From Fimbriimonas sp. (lineage in GTDB: Bacteria > Armatimonadota > Fimbriimonadia > Fimbriimonadales > Fimbriimonadaceae): a stretch of DNA of 64,000 bases. Below are positions 36,856 through 45,903 of the stretch, in pieces (the stretch's first letter is position 1; each line of letters starts with the position of its first letter). The notes beneath the pieces were generated by a model, which saw only the letters and a list, made by a program, of their open reading frames with translations, made no database searches and was not told the origin of the DNA. Both the position numbers and the translations under genes were made by a program. The stretch lies in contig JARLGV010000045.1 in NCBI GenBank assembly GCA_031292555.1, positions 62,001 to 126,000 on the forward strand, read 5' to 3'.

Positions 36856-37407
36856 TCACGCCCTGAATCCGTCGACCCAGCCTTGTCGGGCGAAACCTTC
36901 GAAGCTGGCCCTCACTAGATTGAGGCCGTAGCGGTAGGTGTCGAATTCGTCGCTAAGTTTCTTGAAGATCCGGGCTTCGTGAGCGTAGGCGCCGTGCTCA
37001 AAGGTGCTGACGACGTAGTAGCTGAACTTGCCCTGGCGGATCGGGTCGAGGAGCACGTCTCGACTGCCGGGGGCCTTCATTTGTTTCAGGAACTCGGGGA
37101 ACAAGCCGGACCAGAAGAGGAGGAAATCGCCGACATGCCGATGTACTTCGCGTTCGCGGTCGAAACTGTCGGCTGCTTCCCGGATGTCCGCTTCCACAAG
37201 CATGTCAACCACCGCATCCACCTTCTGACCATAGGCGTCATGGATGTCGAAGATGTTGTCTACATCGATAAAGTCCACAAGCATGTCGCCGATATACTGC
37301 TCGACCTCCGGGTCATCGACCTGTCCGAACTCTCGGTCCAAGGTGTCGTGCAACGCCTCGACAAAATAGTGTCGAAGGGGATGTCCGTCGCATATATCGC
37401 GTTTCAT
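36856..37407 (-). CDS. Hypothetical helical protein
   Basis: A 183-residue soluble protein of unknown function, predicted largely alpha-helical and acidic in its first half (LVDFIDVDNIFDIHDAYGQKVDAVVDMLVEAD). ATG 37407 is chosen because GGAGG lies 9 bases upstream; a TTG 9 bases earlier would abut that site. A block at residues 90-115 (HRHVGDFLLFWSGLFPEFL) is hydrophobic but too polar for a membrane span. I do not recognise the family. Standalone, divergent from the zinc-ribbon gene. Confidence 0.6.
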   Translation of the reverse strand: MKRDICDGHPLRHYFVEALHDTLDREFGQVDDPEVEQYIGDMLVDFIDVDNIFDIHDAYGQKVDAVVDMLVEADIREAADSFDREREVHRHVGDFLLFWSGLFPEFLKQMKAPGSRDVLLDPIRQGKFSYYVVSTFEHGAYAHEARIFKKLSDEFDTYRYGLNLVRASFEGFARQGWVDGFRA

Positions 37408-37548
37408 GTCAGTCAACCTCCGGATCGGGACTCCTTTGCCTCCCTAGACGCACTTTCTCTTGTTGTCCGTGCGACTCCTTAGCAAAAACATCGGAGAAAT
37501 GTCCGCAATCCTTAAGCGTTCCTGACGCGATCCTCGACTAGAATGTTC

Positions 37549-37577
37549 TTGACACCCCGCCCTAATTGCTGAATATT
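37549..37577 (+). promoter_or_regulatory. Sigma-70-type promoter of the zinc-ribbon gene
   Basis: TTGACA (37549-37554), 17-bp spacer, AATATT (37572-37577). The -35 is perfect, the -10 matches 4 of 6. The expected start site is near 37584, about 40 bases before the ATG at 37627. Confidence 0.6.
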
Positions 37578-37626
37578 CATGAAGGAACGGGTGATGGGTC
37601 GTGGCTGAAAACGCGTCTAACAGATT

Positions 37627-38625
37627 ATGAAATGTCCGAAGTGTGGCAAGCAGGTACCGCAGGGAGCGGCATTTTGTATGTTCTGCGGGACGGCCGTTTC
37701 GGCGCCGATGAACGTCGCGCCAACGGCGGCGACCCAGATGCCGCGACCGTCGCCCTATCCTACCGGCGTAATGCCCGCCGTAACGGCAGCCGGCATCCCC
37801 GGCCCCTCGCTAACCGGCGATTTCCAGCAGCAGAAGCGCCGCACGACGCTGATTGCGATCTTGGTCGGGCTCGTCTGCGTTCTCTTCGCGGGCGGCTTAA
37901 CGCTCAAGTCGATGGGCTTCTTCGGACAGAACGGCCGCGGACCGGGTGGCTCCAGTTTGACTGCAAAGGGTTCGCTTCCCGGCGACGGAACGCTCTATGC
38001 AACGGGCAGCCGGCCTGACGGCACTCTGATGGCGGTCGGGCAGGGACCGGGCTCGACGCTGACGACGCCTGCGAAATCCGATCTTGAGATGCCCGACGAT
38101 ATCTACAAGTGGCTGGAACACCTTCGAAAGACGGAAGAGAAACGCGTAGACATCACGATGGGCCAACTCACCACGGCCTACACCGAGAAGGAAAAATCGC
38201 AATTGGCGGGAGGCGTGGATGCGATCAAGGACCTGCTGAACGGTATCGACGACCCGAACTCCGAAATGCATCCGCCGACGGAAAAACTCGCCCAGGTGCT
38301 CAAGAAGATGCACGACGATACGCTCGATCTGCTCAAGTTCTTCGACTCGTACCCTCCGCCCAAGGAGTGCGTCCCGATCCGCGACGCCTACGACCAGGCG
38401 CTGAACGAGACGGCAGGCCAACTCGGCGACATCGCCGACCACTTGGCGGCTGGAGACGTCGACAAGCTGATGAAGATGGAGCATACAAGCGCCAAGGACA
38501 TCGACTCCGCCGGCGAGAAGACGGATCGCATGGTGGGCGAGATCTGCGACAAGTATCACAAGCGCCGCTGGTTCTCGATCGCTTCCGACATCAAGTCCAG
38601 CCCTATATTCGGATCGGGATTCTAG
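37627..38625 (+). CDS. Zinc-ribbon membrane protein
   Basis: A 332-residue protein with an N-terminal zinc ribbon (CPKCGKQVPQGAAFCMFCG, Cys at 3, 6, 17, 20), a Pro/Ala-rich linker, one transmembrane helix (about 78-98, TTLIAILVGLVCVLFAGGLTL) and an extracytoplasmic helical domain with DxxxLLKFFDSYPPPKEC and repeated heptad-like segments. Such zinc-ribbon/TM proteins are common but mostly uncharacterised; the ribbon faces the cytoplasm. The SprT-like gene follows 3 bp later. The FHA and VWA genes lie a little downstream, but a link is not shown. Confidence 0.65.
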   Translation: MKCPKCGKQVPQGAAFCMFCGTAVSAPMNVAPTAATQMPRPSPYPTGVMPAVTAAGIPGPSLTGDFQQQKRRTTLIAILVGLVCVLFAGGLTLKSMGFFGQNGRGPGGSSLTAKGSLPGDGTLYATGSRPDGTLMAVGQGPGSTLTTPAKSDLEMPDDIYKWLEHLRKTEEKRVDITMGQLTTAYTEKEKSQLAGGVDAIKDLLNGIDDPNSEMHPPTEKLAQVLKKMHDDTLDLLKFFDSYPPPKECVPIRDAYDQALNETAGQLGDIADHLAAGDVDKLMKMEHTSAKDIDSAGEKTDRMVGEICDKYHKRRWFSIASDIKSSPIFGSGF

Positions 38626-38628
38626 AAA

Positions 38629-39132
38629 GTGCCGCCGGATTCGCCCCAATCCCTGCGCGAGGCAGCCAATGCCTGCCTCGCCGATCTTTGCGCCAGATTC
38701 CCTTTGGGCTACGGGCCGGTGCTTGTCTGGCGGGCTTACCGAGTCTCGGCGGGGCTCGCCTACTACAAGAAGGGGGTCATCGGCTTGTCGACGCGAGTAT
38801 TGACCGACGAATCGCACGTGATCGACACTCTCATCCACGAGTATGCCCACCTATTGGCGGTCGCTCGGCATGGGATCCGGGCCGCTGGTCACGGCGAGCC
38901 GTGGCAGCAGGCGATGCGCGATCTCGGGCAAGAAGCGAAGGTTCGGCACAACTATCCGGTCGAACGGAATGTGTCGCGGCAACAAGTCACCTACGTTTGC
39001 GTCAAGTGCGGCAAGTCGTTCATCCGAACGCGTCGGCTGCCCAGGAAGCGTCGCTACGTGCACGCCCGATGCGGCGGCGACCTTCGATTGACCAAGGTCG
39101 AGCAGATAACGCAGGAGGCGCGGTCTTCGTAG
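38629..39132 (+). CDS. SprT-like zinc metallopeptidase
   Basis: A 167-residue protein with the SprT-like zincin motif LIHEYAHLL (HExxH, His-Glu-Tyr-Ala-His) and a third ligand in AAGHGEPWQQAMRD. A C-terminal zinc ribbon follows (YVCVKCGKSF ... YVHARCGGDLR), the usual SprT/SprTN arrangement. Related eukaryotic proteins cut DNA-protein crosslinks; the bacterial role is unknown. GTG start, 3 bp after the zinc-ribbon gene. I am confident in the fold, not the function. Confidence 0.75.
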   Translation: MPPDSPQSLREAANACLADLCARFPLGYGPVLVWRAYRVSAGLAYYKKGVIGLSTRVLTDESHVIDTLIHEYAHLLAVARHGIRAAGHGEPWQQAMRDLGQEAKVRHNYPVERNVSRQQVTYVCVKCGKSFIRTRRLPRKRRYVHARCGGDLRLTKVEQITQEARSS

Positions 39133-39255
39133 ACCAAGGCAGCGTGACAGGCAGCGTTTAAGCGTTGAAACGGACCGGCCCGGAAAGCCAGGCTCGTTGA
39201 TGAGCCAAGTGGCATTTGAATTCCGACTGGCGTTTGTTTGCGCTCTGGAAGAAAT

Positions 39256-40797
39256 ATGTGGATTGCAACGACGGAACACTGCAAACAGATCGATCGGCGG
39301 GCCAGCGAGGAATTTGGCGTGACCGCGAAAGTGCTGATGGAGCGCGCCGGTTTGGCGGTGTTCGACGTCGTGAAGGAACTCCTGCCCCATGGAGGACGAA
39401 TTACCGTCTTCTGCGGCAAAGGCAATAACGGCGGCGACGGATTCGTCGTCGCCCGACTGGCCCTCGACCACCACTATATGGTCGACTGCCTGGTGGCGGC
39501 AGAAGAGGCTTCTCTCACGCCCGAAGCCCACGAGCAGATGCGTATCGCTCGGGCCCAGGGGGTCCAGCCGATCTTTTTCACGGACGCCCGATGGCATCGC
39601 AAGACGGAAGCGCTCGGATGCCGAGATCTGATCGTCGATGCCCTACTAGGGACGGGCGCGAGGTGTGAGGTCAAGGGCTGTATCAAGGACTCGATCCAAC
39701 TAATGAACCGCAGCGGCGTGCCGGTCGTCTCGGTCGACGTGCCGAGCGGCATCTGCTGCGACACCGGCGAAGAGCTGGGAGAGAGCGTTTGGGCGTTTCG
39801 CACCGTCACCTTCGGGCTTCCGAAGAAGTTCCTGTTCGAGGGAATCGGCTTGGAGCATTCCGGATACTGGACGGTCTCCGAGATCGGTATCCCAGCTGCG
39901 CTGCTCAACGAGCCGACATCGGCACGCCTCGTCGATTGCGACTGGGTTTCGAACCTTTTGCCGGAGCGGCTCAAAGCCAGCCACAAGGGTGAGAATGGAA
40001 GCATCCTGATCGTGGCCGGAAGTCGAAATATGCGCGGCGCGGCTTCTCTTTCCGCGAAGGCGGCGGTGCGAAGCGGCGCCGGTCTCGTGACGGTCGCCGG
40101 TATCCCGGACGTTCTGAACGCGGTGGCGGCCAACGTCCCGGAGGCGATCCTGCTTCCTTTGGACGAAGTCGACGGCGTGATCAGTCCCGATGCGGCGGCG
40201 ACCGTGCTCAAGAACCAAAGCAAATATCACGCCGCGTTGTTTGGGCCGGGACTCACTCACGATCGACCCGTGTTGGACTTTCTGGCCCGAGTTTGGAGCG
40301 AATGGGATCGCCCATGCGTGGTGGATGCGGATGCGCTCAACGCGGTAGGACAGGGAGTGAAACTGCCGCGCGTCGAGTGTGTTCTGACGCCCCATCCCGG
40401 CGAAATGAGCCGTCTCCTCCACTGCAGCGTTGCCGAAATACAGTCCGACCGTTTCCGAACCGTAACCCAAGCGGTCGAGGAGTTGGGGCGGTGCGTGCTT
40501 TTGAAGGGACCCTATACGATCGTGGGCGAGCCGGGGCAGCCAATGATCGTGAACTGCACTGGAAATCCCGGCCTTGCGTCGGCCGGCATGGGCGACGTCC
40601 TGGGTGGCATGATCGCGACCTTGCTCGGGCAGGATATGCCGGGCTACTACGCGGCAAGCTGCGGAATGTACTGGCACGGCATGGCAGGCGACATCTGCGC
40701 CACCGAAATCGGGCCGATCGGCTATAGCGCAAGCGATGTTGCCGACGCACTTGCCAAAGCTCGCTGTAGAATTGTTTCAGCGTGTCACCGAAAGTAG
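39256..40797 (+). CDS. nnrDE: Bifunctional NAD(P)HX epimerase/dehydratase (NnrE-NnrD)
   Basis: A 513-residue metabolite-repair enzyme. The N-terminal YjeF_N domain (about 1-210) is the epimerase, with GRITVFCGKGNNGGDGFVVAR (phosphate loop), the VDALLGTGARCEVKG segment and SVDVPSGICCDTGE. The C-terminal domain (about 225-505) is the ADP-dependent dehydratase, a ribokinase-like fold with NPGLASAGMGDVLGGMIATLL (GMGDVL in place of the usual GTGDVL) and HPGEMSRLL. Together they restore hydrated NADH/NADPH. I prefer this ATG to a TTG 18 bases upstream. Its end overlaps the FHA gene by 16 bp. Confidence 0.9.
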   Translation: MWIATTEHCKQIDRRASEEFGVTAKVLMERAGLAVFDVVKELLPHGGRITVFCGKGNNGGDGFVVARLALDHHYMVDCLVAAEEASLTPEAHEQMRIARAQGVQPIFFTDARWHRKTEALGCRDLIVDALLGTGARCEVKGCIKDSIQLMNRSGVPVVSVDVPSGICCDTGEELGESVWAFRTVTFGLPKKFLFEGIGLEHSGYWTVSEIGIPAALLNEPTSARLVDCDWVSNLLPERLKASHKGENGSILIVAGSRNMRGAASLSAKAAVRSGAGLVTVAGIPDVLNAVAANVPEAILLPLDEVDGVISPDAAATVLKNQSKYHAALFGPGLTHDRPVLDFLARVWSEWDRPCVVDADALNAVGQGVKLPRVECVLTPHPGEMSRLLHCSVAEIQSDRFRTVTQAVEELGRCVLLKGPYTIVGEPGQPMIVNCTGNPGLASAGMGDVLGGMIATLLGQDMPGYYAASCGMYWHGMAGDICATEIGPIGYSASDVADALAKARCRIVSACHRK

Positions 40798-42077
40798 TTT
40801 TCTTCGCCCTGTTTTGCGCGGCTTCATGCCTTGTATCCGCGCAAAGCGTCAACCTCAGTTTCCCCGAGGACGGGGATCGCCAGATCTGGGCGGCCGGAAC
40901 GGCGCCCACCCAACCGCCAGACGATTCAACCGGCGTTCGCACCGAGAAGTCCGAGGCGAACCTGCCCGTCTCTGGAGCCAAGGACAGCGATACGGTCTAT
41001 GTATGGGATCGTAAGAGCGGCAACTTGGCGTCGAAGTCGGTCAAGGATGCCAAGTCCGGCATATGGACTCTAAAGGCAGAGGATTTCAAAGAGATCGCTC
41101 AGGTCTCTGTCCACTTGGATCACGACGGAAAGCCGGTCGCCGCCGCGACGGTCGATCTGGACGATGGAAAGCACAAGTACTCTCAACTCGTCGATCCGTC
41201 GACCTTCGGAACCGTCAACTTCTTCGAAGTCAAACCGGGCTCGCTTACGGTGACGGTGCACTACAAAGTGAAGGGGAAGGACGCCACCCCGCTGAAGCAG
41301 ATCGTCGACATGAGCCTCGAACGCCCGGTCGCTCTGCCCGCCGTCACGATCTCGCTTCCGGACGAAGTCGAGACGGTCGGCGCTCACAATGCGAAGGGGC
41401 CCCCGGCAGGCGTGGTACCTCCAGACACCCAAAATGCTTCATCGGCCGGTCCTACTGCTTCATCGGCGCCGGAAGGCGAAAAGAAGTCCTCTTCTAGCGG
41501 CGGTGGAGCGGGCAGTATTTTCGGATCGCTAATCGTCTACCTGATCGCGTTGGGCGCAATGATCGGCGGCATCTACTACGCCATGATGTACGTCAAACGG
41601 AATCCCGATTCGGTCGGTTCGAAGCTGGAGCAGTTGGGCGTCCAGATTCCGAAGCCGGGCGACGATCCTTTGACGAACCCCTCTCAAATTCCCGCCCCGG
41701 TGAAGTCGACTCCCGCTCCGGTGCAGAAGATTATCCTCGACGATGCGGCTCCCGCCCCGTTGGCGGCCGCCCCGGCGCCATCGGTCGGATTCGTCTCAAA
41801 CCCGCGCCTCGTGTCCCAGACCGGCGACTCGATGCCGATTCCGGAGGGCGAATTCTCGGTTGGACGGGAGTTGGGATTGGGCTTGAGCCTGGTTGGCGAG
41901 ACTACGGTCTCCCGAAAGCACGCCAATTTGGTGCGTGCCGGAGGCCAAGTTACCGTAATCGACCTGGGCAGCACGAACGGTACGTTCGTAAATGGAGTCC
42001 AACTACAAGGCGAGAAGCAATTGCAGAGTGGTGACACGGTCCAATTTGGCTCCGTCCGATTCCGCTTCGAGGGGTAG
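40782..42077 (+). CDS. Membrane protein with C-terminal FHA domain
   Basis: A 431-residue protein. Signal peptide (about 1-20, VVFFALFCAASCLVSA), an extracytoplasmic beta-rich region (21-230), a Ser/Gly-rich linker, one transmembrane helix (about 243-266, GSLIVYLIALGAMIGGIYYAMMYV), a Pro/Ala-rich linker, and a cytoplasmic FHA domain (about 345-431) with all conserved points: GRELGLGLSL, TVSRKHANLV, LGSTNGTFVNG. FHA domains bind phosphothreonine, so this would relay a kinase signal to the envelope. GTG start, overlapping nnrDE by 16 bp. First of three genes in the module. Confidence 0.8.
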   Translation: MSPKVVFFALFCAASCLVSAQSVNLSFPEDGDRQIWAAGTAPTQPPDDSTGVRTEKSEANLPVSGAKDSDTVYVWDRKSGNLASKSVKDAKSGIWTLKAEDFKEIAQVSVHLDHDGKPVAAATVDLDDGKHKYSQLVDPSTFGTVNFFEVKPGSLTVTVHYKVKGKDATPLKQIVDMSLERPVALPAVTISLPDEVETVGAHNAKGPPAGVVPPDTQNASSAGPTASSAPEGEKKSSSSGGGAGSIFGSLIVYLIALGAMIGGIYYAMMYVKRNPDSVGSKLEQLGVQIPKPGDDPLTNPSQIPAPVKSTPAPVQKIILDDAAPAPLAAAPAPSVGFVSNPRLVSQTGDSMPIPEGEFSVGRELGLGLSLVGETTVSRKHANLVRAGGQVTVIDLGSTNGTFVNGVQLQGEKQLQSGDTVQFGSVRFRFEG

Positions 42078-42082
42078 GTGTT

Positions 42083-43537
42083 ATGGGCACAGTGATGCTG
42101 AAGTTTTTGGCCGGCGGAGTCGCCGGCTTGCTGGCGTGGATGATCATGGAACCATCCGCGCCGCGGAACCTCGCATCGCACGAATGGGCCTCGTGGCAGG
42201 CCACGCTGGTGTTGCTCTTGGGTGCGTTCGTCGGAGTTGCCGTCGGCGGGCTGGACGGGTTCACGCGCGGCGGCAAAGTCCACACCACGCGCGGGCTCGT
42301 GATGGGCTTGGTTTTCGGAGCGGTAGGCGCATCGTTCGGATCGTCTATCGGCGCGATCATCGTGGGAATGACGTTCGGTTCGAGCGTGTTCTTCGATGGC
42401 AATATCATGGCGCGGATCCCCGCCCGGGTCGTTGCCCTCGTGCCGGTCGGGATGTTCCTTGGGCTCGCGATCGGCGCGAGTTCCCTCACCTTCAAGCGCG
42501 CGCTTCAAGGGTTGATCGGGGGCGGTCTCGGCGGCGCGATCGCCGGCGCCTCGTTCGACGTCATCGGCTCCGTCTTTGGTCAATCGATTCTGGCCGCCAA
42601 AGGGATCCACGGCGGTGAGTCCGGCGAGGTCGGCACCCTGTCGCGCGCATTGTCGATGGTGGTTATGGGGGCCGCGATCGGTCTCTTCATCGGCCTGGTG
42701 GAGCGTTACTCTCGAAGCGCCTGGCTTCGACTCTCGCTTGGGCGAAACGAAGGGAAGGAGTGGTCGATCGACGGCCCGCGGACCTTTATCGGCCGAAGCG
42801 AGTCGGCGAATGTGCCTCTTTTCGGCGATACAAACGTCGCGCCGATCCACGCGTCCATCGACCGTCACGGCAACCAGTACGTGCTCAACGATGGAGGTTC
42901 TCCGCTGGGAACGTATGTCAACGGGCAGAGAGTCCAGCAGGCAGTTCTGCAGCAGGGTTCGCAGATCCAAATTGGCGGTTTCGTGCTCCAATTCCTGCTC
43001 AAGGGATCGCCGGCTCCGTATCGCGGCCCCGAGGCATATGCGGGGCAATCGTATCCGATGGGTGGCGCCATGCCCCAACCGGGGTACCAGCCGATGCCAG
43101 GCGGGCAGCCGATGGCGCCGGCTCAACCGCAACCGGCACAGCCGAGAGTAACGCCGTTCGCTCAGCCCACTGGCAACCCGACTCAGGTGCTTACACCGGC
43201 CGCGTCGATGCCGACGATGGCCTACGGCGCGCCGATGGGACAAGCCCCCGCCGGGTTCGTCCTTGTCGCGTTGGACGGTCCTCTGTTGGGACAGCGCTTC
43301 CCGGTGACGGGGGCGATGGATGTCGGGCGCGAGTGCCCGTCGATCCCGATGTCATTCGACAATGCCGCCTCCCGCAAGCACGCGACCCTCAGTCCTTCGT
43401 TCAACGGGATCGCGGTCAACGATGCCGGCAGCACCAACGGAACCTTTTTGAACGGTCAACGCGTCTCCCAAGCGACGGCGGCGCCCGGAGATATGTTGAA
43501 GATAGGCTCGACGACTTTTCGCGTCGAAGCCGCCTAG
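42083..43537 (+). CDS. Polytopic membrane protein with two FHA domains
   Basis: A 484-residue protein. The first ~215 residues hold about six Gly/Ala-rich helices (GLLLGAFVGVAVGGLDG, LVFGAVGASFGSSIGAIIVGMTFG). FHA1 spans about 225-310 and FHA2 about 390-484, joined by a Met/Pro/Gln-rich linker. FHA2 is canonical (GRECPSIPM, AASRKHATL, AGSTNGTFLNG). FHA1 lacks the key residues: SRxH is APIH and S-T-N-G-T is GSPLGTYVNG, so it may not bind phosphothreonine. It lies 5 bp after the single-FHA gene and 27 bp before the VWA gene. Ligand unknown. Confidence 0.8.
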   Translation: MGTVMLKFLAGGVAGLLAWMIMEPSAPRNLASHEWASWQATLVLLLGAFVGVAVGGLDGFTRGGKVHTTRGLVMGLVFGAVGASFGSSIGAIIVGMTFGSSVFFDGNIMARIPARVVALVPVGMFLGLAIGASSLTFKRALQGLIGGGLGGAIAGASFDVIGSVFGQSILAAKGIHGGESGEVGTLSRALSMVVMGAAIGLFIGLVERYSRSAWLRLSLGRNEGKEWSIDGPRTFIGRSESANVPLFGDTNVAPIHASIDRHGNQYVLNDGGSPLGTYVNGQRVQQAVLQQGSQIQIGGFVLQFLLKGSPAPYRGPEAYAGQSYPMGGAMPQPGYQPMPGGQPMAPAQPQPAQPRVTPFAQPTGNPTQVLTPAASMPTMAYGAPMGQAPAGFVLVALDGPLLGQRFPVTGAMDVGRECPSIPMSFDNAASRKHATLSPSFNGIAVNDAGSTNGTFLNGQRVSQATAAPGDMLKIGSTTFRVEAA

Positions 43538-43564
43538 TGTGGAATACGGAGCTTAATACCGAGA

Positions 43565-44944
43565 ATGGACCAAACCCAACGAATCGACCCGAATCGAACG
43601 ATGCTGAGCGGCGCGCCGGTGTTGAACGATCCTCTAAAGACCCAGGCGATGGGTGCGTTCGACCCGCTCAAGACCAGCGCGATGGCCCCGATGTTCGACA
43701 ACGGAAAGGGTCTGATGGCCGAGGTGATCTCAAGTCGAGAGGCTACGATGGCGAACGGTCCGGCGCGGGAGCAATTCCTCGTCGAATTCACGGGAGCCGG
43801 AGTTCCTGCCAGTGTCGGGATGGGCGGCAGCGCGCGAACGCCTCTGAATCTCTGTCTTGTCATCGACCGCTCGGGGTCGATGGAGGGCGCGCCGCTCGAG
43901 TACGTAAAGCAGGCGTGCAGCTTCGTAGTGGACATGCTCGGCCCGAACGACGTGCTGAGCATCGTCACGTTCGAGGAGACGGTCGACGTTTTGATGCCTC
44001 CACAGCGGGTGACCAACAAGCAGCCGATCAAAGACGGGATACAGCGGCTGATGCCGGGCAACACGACTAACCTTTACGACGGCCTCGCTCTTGCGGCTCA
44101 GCAGGTCGGCGGCATCACCGATCCGGGCCGAGCGACTCGGCTCGTCGTGCTCACCGACGGCGATCCGACGGCAGGGATCAAGGATTTCTCGGCGCTGGTC
44201 GCCCACGCAGGCGAGATCAAGCAGCGAGGAATTACGTGCACCTTCTTGGGGTTCGGTCCGGACTACAACGAAGAGCTTCTGGCCGCGATGGCCAAACGAG
44301 CGGGAGGAAACTACTACTACATCCCGCGACCCGAACTCATTCCAGAGGTGTTCCGCACTGAGTTGGACAAACTGATGACCAGCGTGGCACGCAATCTCAA
44401 GATGGAATTGAAGATCGCCCGTTGGGTCAGCCTACGGTCGCCACAAGCCTCACCAAGTGGCGAAGTTGCCTTGCCGCTGGCCGATTTGGAGCGGGGCGCG
44501 TCCATTCAGCAGGTGTTCGATTTTGATTTCACCAACCACCCTCTGGGGCATTATCGGGTGGCCAACGGCCGATTGACGTACGACGACCTGGTCACCGGCA
44601 AGGCGGAGGTGATCGACCTCGACTTCATCATGGAGTTCACCGCCGATTCCGCACGGTACTCGGCTCCTCCGAATCCTCGCGTCCAAGGCGCGGCCCAGGT
44701 CGCGCTCGCCTCGAAGGCGGTCGAGAAGACGATTTTGGGAATGAAGACCGGCGTCCTTACCCAGATGGGCGCGATCCAAGAGCTTCAGAAGACGCAGATG
44801 CTCCTCGTCCAAGAGGGCAGAACCGTCGAGGCTCAGGAAGTGACGATGGCGTTGCGCGCCATCCAAAGCGGCGACAAGGGACAGGCCGAAAAGACCTTGA
44901 TGGGAACCATGCTGCACCTTGACCAGGGCAAGAAACAGCAATAG
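43565..44944 (+). CDS. von Willebrand factor A-domain protein with DPxxT N-terminal motifs
   Basis: A 459-residue cytoplasmic-type protein. VWA domain (about 92-275) with a complete MIDAS: DRSGS (101-105), the T of NTTNLYDG, and LTDGDPT. After it come a beta domain (290-370) and a helical C-terminus (380-459) with KTQMLLVQEGRTVEAQEVTMAL. No signal peptide. The N-terminus carries three related motifs: DPNRT (8-12), DPLKT (22-26) and DPLKT (33-37). These threonines are candidate phosphosites for the adjacent FHA proteins. No kinase or phosphatase gene is in the window. Confidence 0.75.
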   Translation: MDQTQRIDPNRTMLSGAPVLNDPLKTQAMGAFDPLKTSAMAPMFDNGKGLMAEVISSREATMANGPAREQFLVEFTGAGVPASVGMGGSARTPLNLCLVIDRSGSMEGAPLEYVKQACSFVVDMLGPNDVLSIVTFEETVDVLMPPQRVTNKQPIKDGIQRLMPGNTTNLYDGLALAAQQVGGITDPGRATRLVVLTDGDPTAGIKDFSALVAHAGEIKQRGITCTFLGFGPDYNEELLAAMAKRAGGNYYYIPRPELIPEVFRTELDKLMTSVARNLKMELKIARWVSLRSPQASPSGEVALPLADLERGASIQQVFDFDFTNHPLGHYRVANGRLTYDDLVTGKAEVIDLDFIMEFTADSARYSAPPNPRVQGAAQVALASKAVEKTILGMKTGVLTQMGAIQELQKTQMLLVQEGRTVEAQEVTMALRAIQSGDKGQAEKTLMGTMLHLDQGKKQQ

Positions 44945-44998
44945 TACAGGATTTCTGATTCTTTTAGGGAATAGGCGCTTCTGCGTTCGCAAGTTGCT

Positions 44999-45038
44999 TT
45001 GATTTATCCGTATATCGTCGTTGATATACCGGTAGGTC
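44999..45038 (+). promoter_or_regulatory. Double operator and promoter of cassette copy 1
   Basis: TTGATT (44999-45004) can be a -35. Two 16-bp near-palindromes follow: GATTTATCCGTATATC (45001-45016) and GATATACCGGTAGGTC (45023-45038), centres 22 bp apart. They match a consensus GATATACCGGTATATC with 3 and 2 mismatches. The same pair stands before copies 2 and 3. Still present although the regulator gene behind it is dead, so it can be a target of the repressors from copies 2 and 3. Confidence 0.6.
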
Positions 45039-45081
45039 ATGTAGTCATGGCGTATATCAATCGGTCGATATGCGGTGCTTT

Positions 45082-45561
45082 ATGGCTACAACCATTCGCG
45101 ATGGCCGCCAACGTTCGGGTGGGTGCGGAGACGGCGGAAACCATCCGTCGCGTGGCCAAAGAACTTCGCTACCAGCCTAATCGCCTGGCCCGGAGCTTTC
45201 GGCTGCAACGGACTTATACGATAGGGCTCCTGTTCTCGCATTTTGGCCGGATTGGCGAGCTCGACGGTTACTTCGCGGCCCTACTTAACGGCGTCATGAG
45301 CGCCACCTTCCAATCCGAATACGGCTTGACGGTCTGTCCCAAGTTGGCGCGCTCGTCGAGCAGTGTCGTCATGAACGACGGCCGGTTTGATGGACTCCTA
45401 TCGTGCAAGCCAGATTACACGGCGAAGAACGCCGAGGCCATCAAGCAGTCCGAGATACCGATCGTCATGTAGCACACGCCCTGCGGACAGGGACCGGGCG
45501 TTCCGAAATTCTGCTGTGACAACGAGCAGGGTCTTCAGATAGCGGCAAGCACCTTGCCGAC
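45082..45561 (+). pseudogene. LacI-type repressor remnant (cassette copy 1)
   Basis: Starts like the intact LacI genes (ATG 45082, MATTIRD) but then loses about 70 bp covering the helix-turn-helix and hinge and shifts frame. The open part resumes with AANVRVGAETAETIRRVAKELRYQPNRLARSFR and FGRIGELDGYFAALLNGVMSATFQSEYGL, clearly the same protein as copies 2 and 3. A TAG at 45470 truncates it (PIVM-stop where copies 2 and 3 read PIVMMHAP). Beyond it, still recognisable FCCDNEQGLQ continues. Without a DNA-binding domain it cannot act as a repressor. Confidence 0.85.
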
Positions 45562-45851
45562 ATGGGGCATCGGCGCATCGCCTACATCATGGATTCGTCG
45601 AACGATTCGACCGCCGAAGGGCGTACGCGAATCGCCGGCTACCAAACCGCCATGGCAACCGCGCACAAGACGGCCGGAAACGGTGACATGCACAAGTACG
45701 AATCCGGCGTGAACGGCGCGGTCAGCACCAATTTCTCGGGCCAGTCCGTGTTCGCATTCGTGGACGGACATGCTAAGTCGCAGATCCCGTCGGTAACTAA
45801 CCCGGGCCCGGTCAACTAGCCCCAGAACAACCAGTGGGCTGGATTGCGCTA
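45562..45851 (+). pseudogene. Chimeric remnant: LacI middle joined to pseudopilin C-terminus
   Basis: An open frame starting at HRRIAYIMDSSNDSTAEGRTRIAGY, which is a LacI segment, passes without a stop into GVNGAVSTNFSGQSVFAFVDGHAKS, the C-terminal end of the cassette's pseudopilin. Compared with copies 2 and 3 a deletion removed the LacI C-terminus and nearly all of the pilin gene. Remnant pilin codons (after a stop at 45817-45819) continue to the TAA at 45849-45851 where the homologue ends (WDGLR-like WAGLR). It is decay debris, not a gene. Confidence 0.8.
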
Positions 45852-45903
45852 AGTCCATGAGCGGTAGAAGCGTCTGTCTAGGGCGCTTCGACCAGGACAC
45901 AAA

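Noticed and set aside
41684-43243. Long minus-strand frame across the FHA genes (519 codons)
   Set aside because: Rich in Arg/His/Pro, antisense to canonical FHA motifs; not credible.
45562-45819. 85-codon frame taken as a real fusion gene
   Set aside because: It joins a LacI fragment to a pilin C-terminus, lacks a signal or a DNA-binding part, and sits between other remnants; it is a deletion product.
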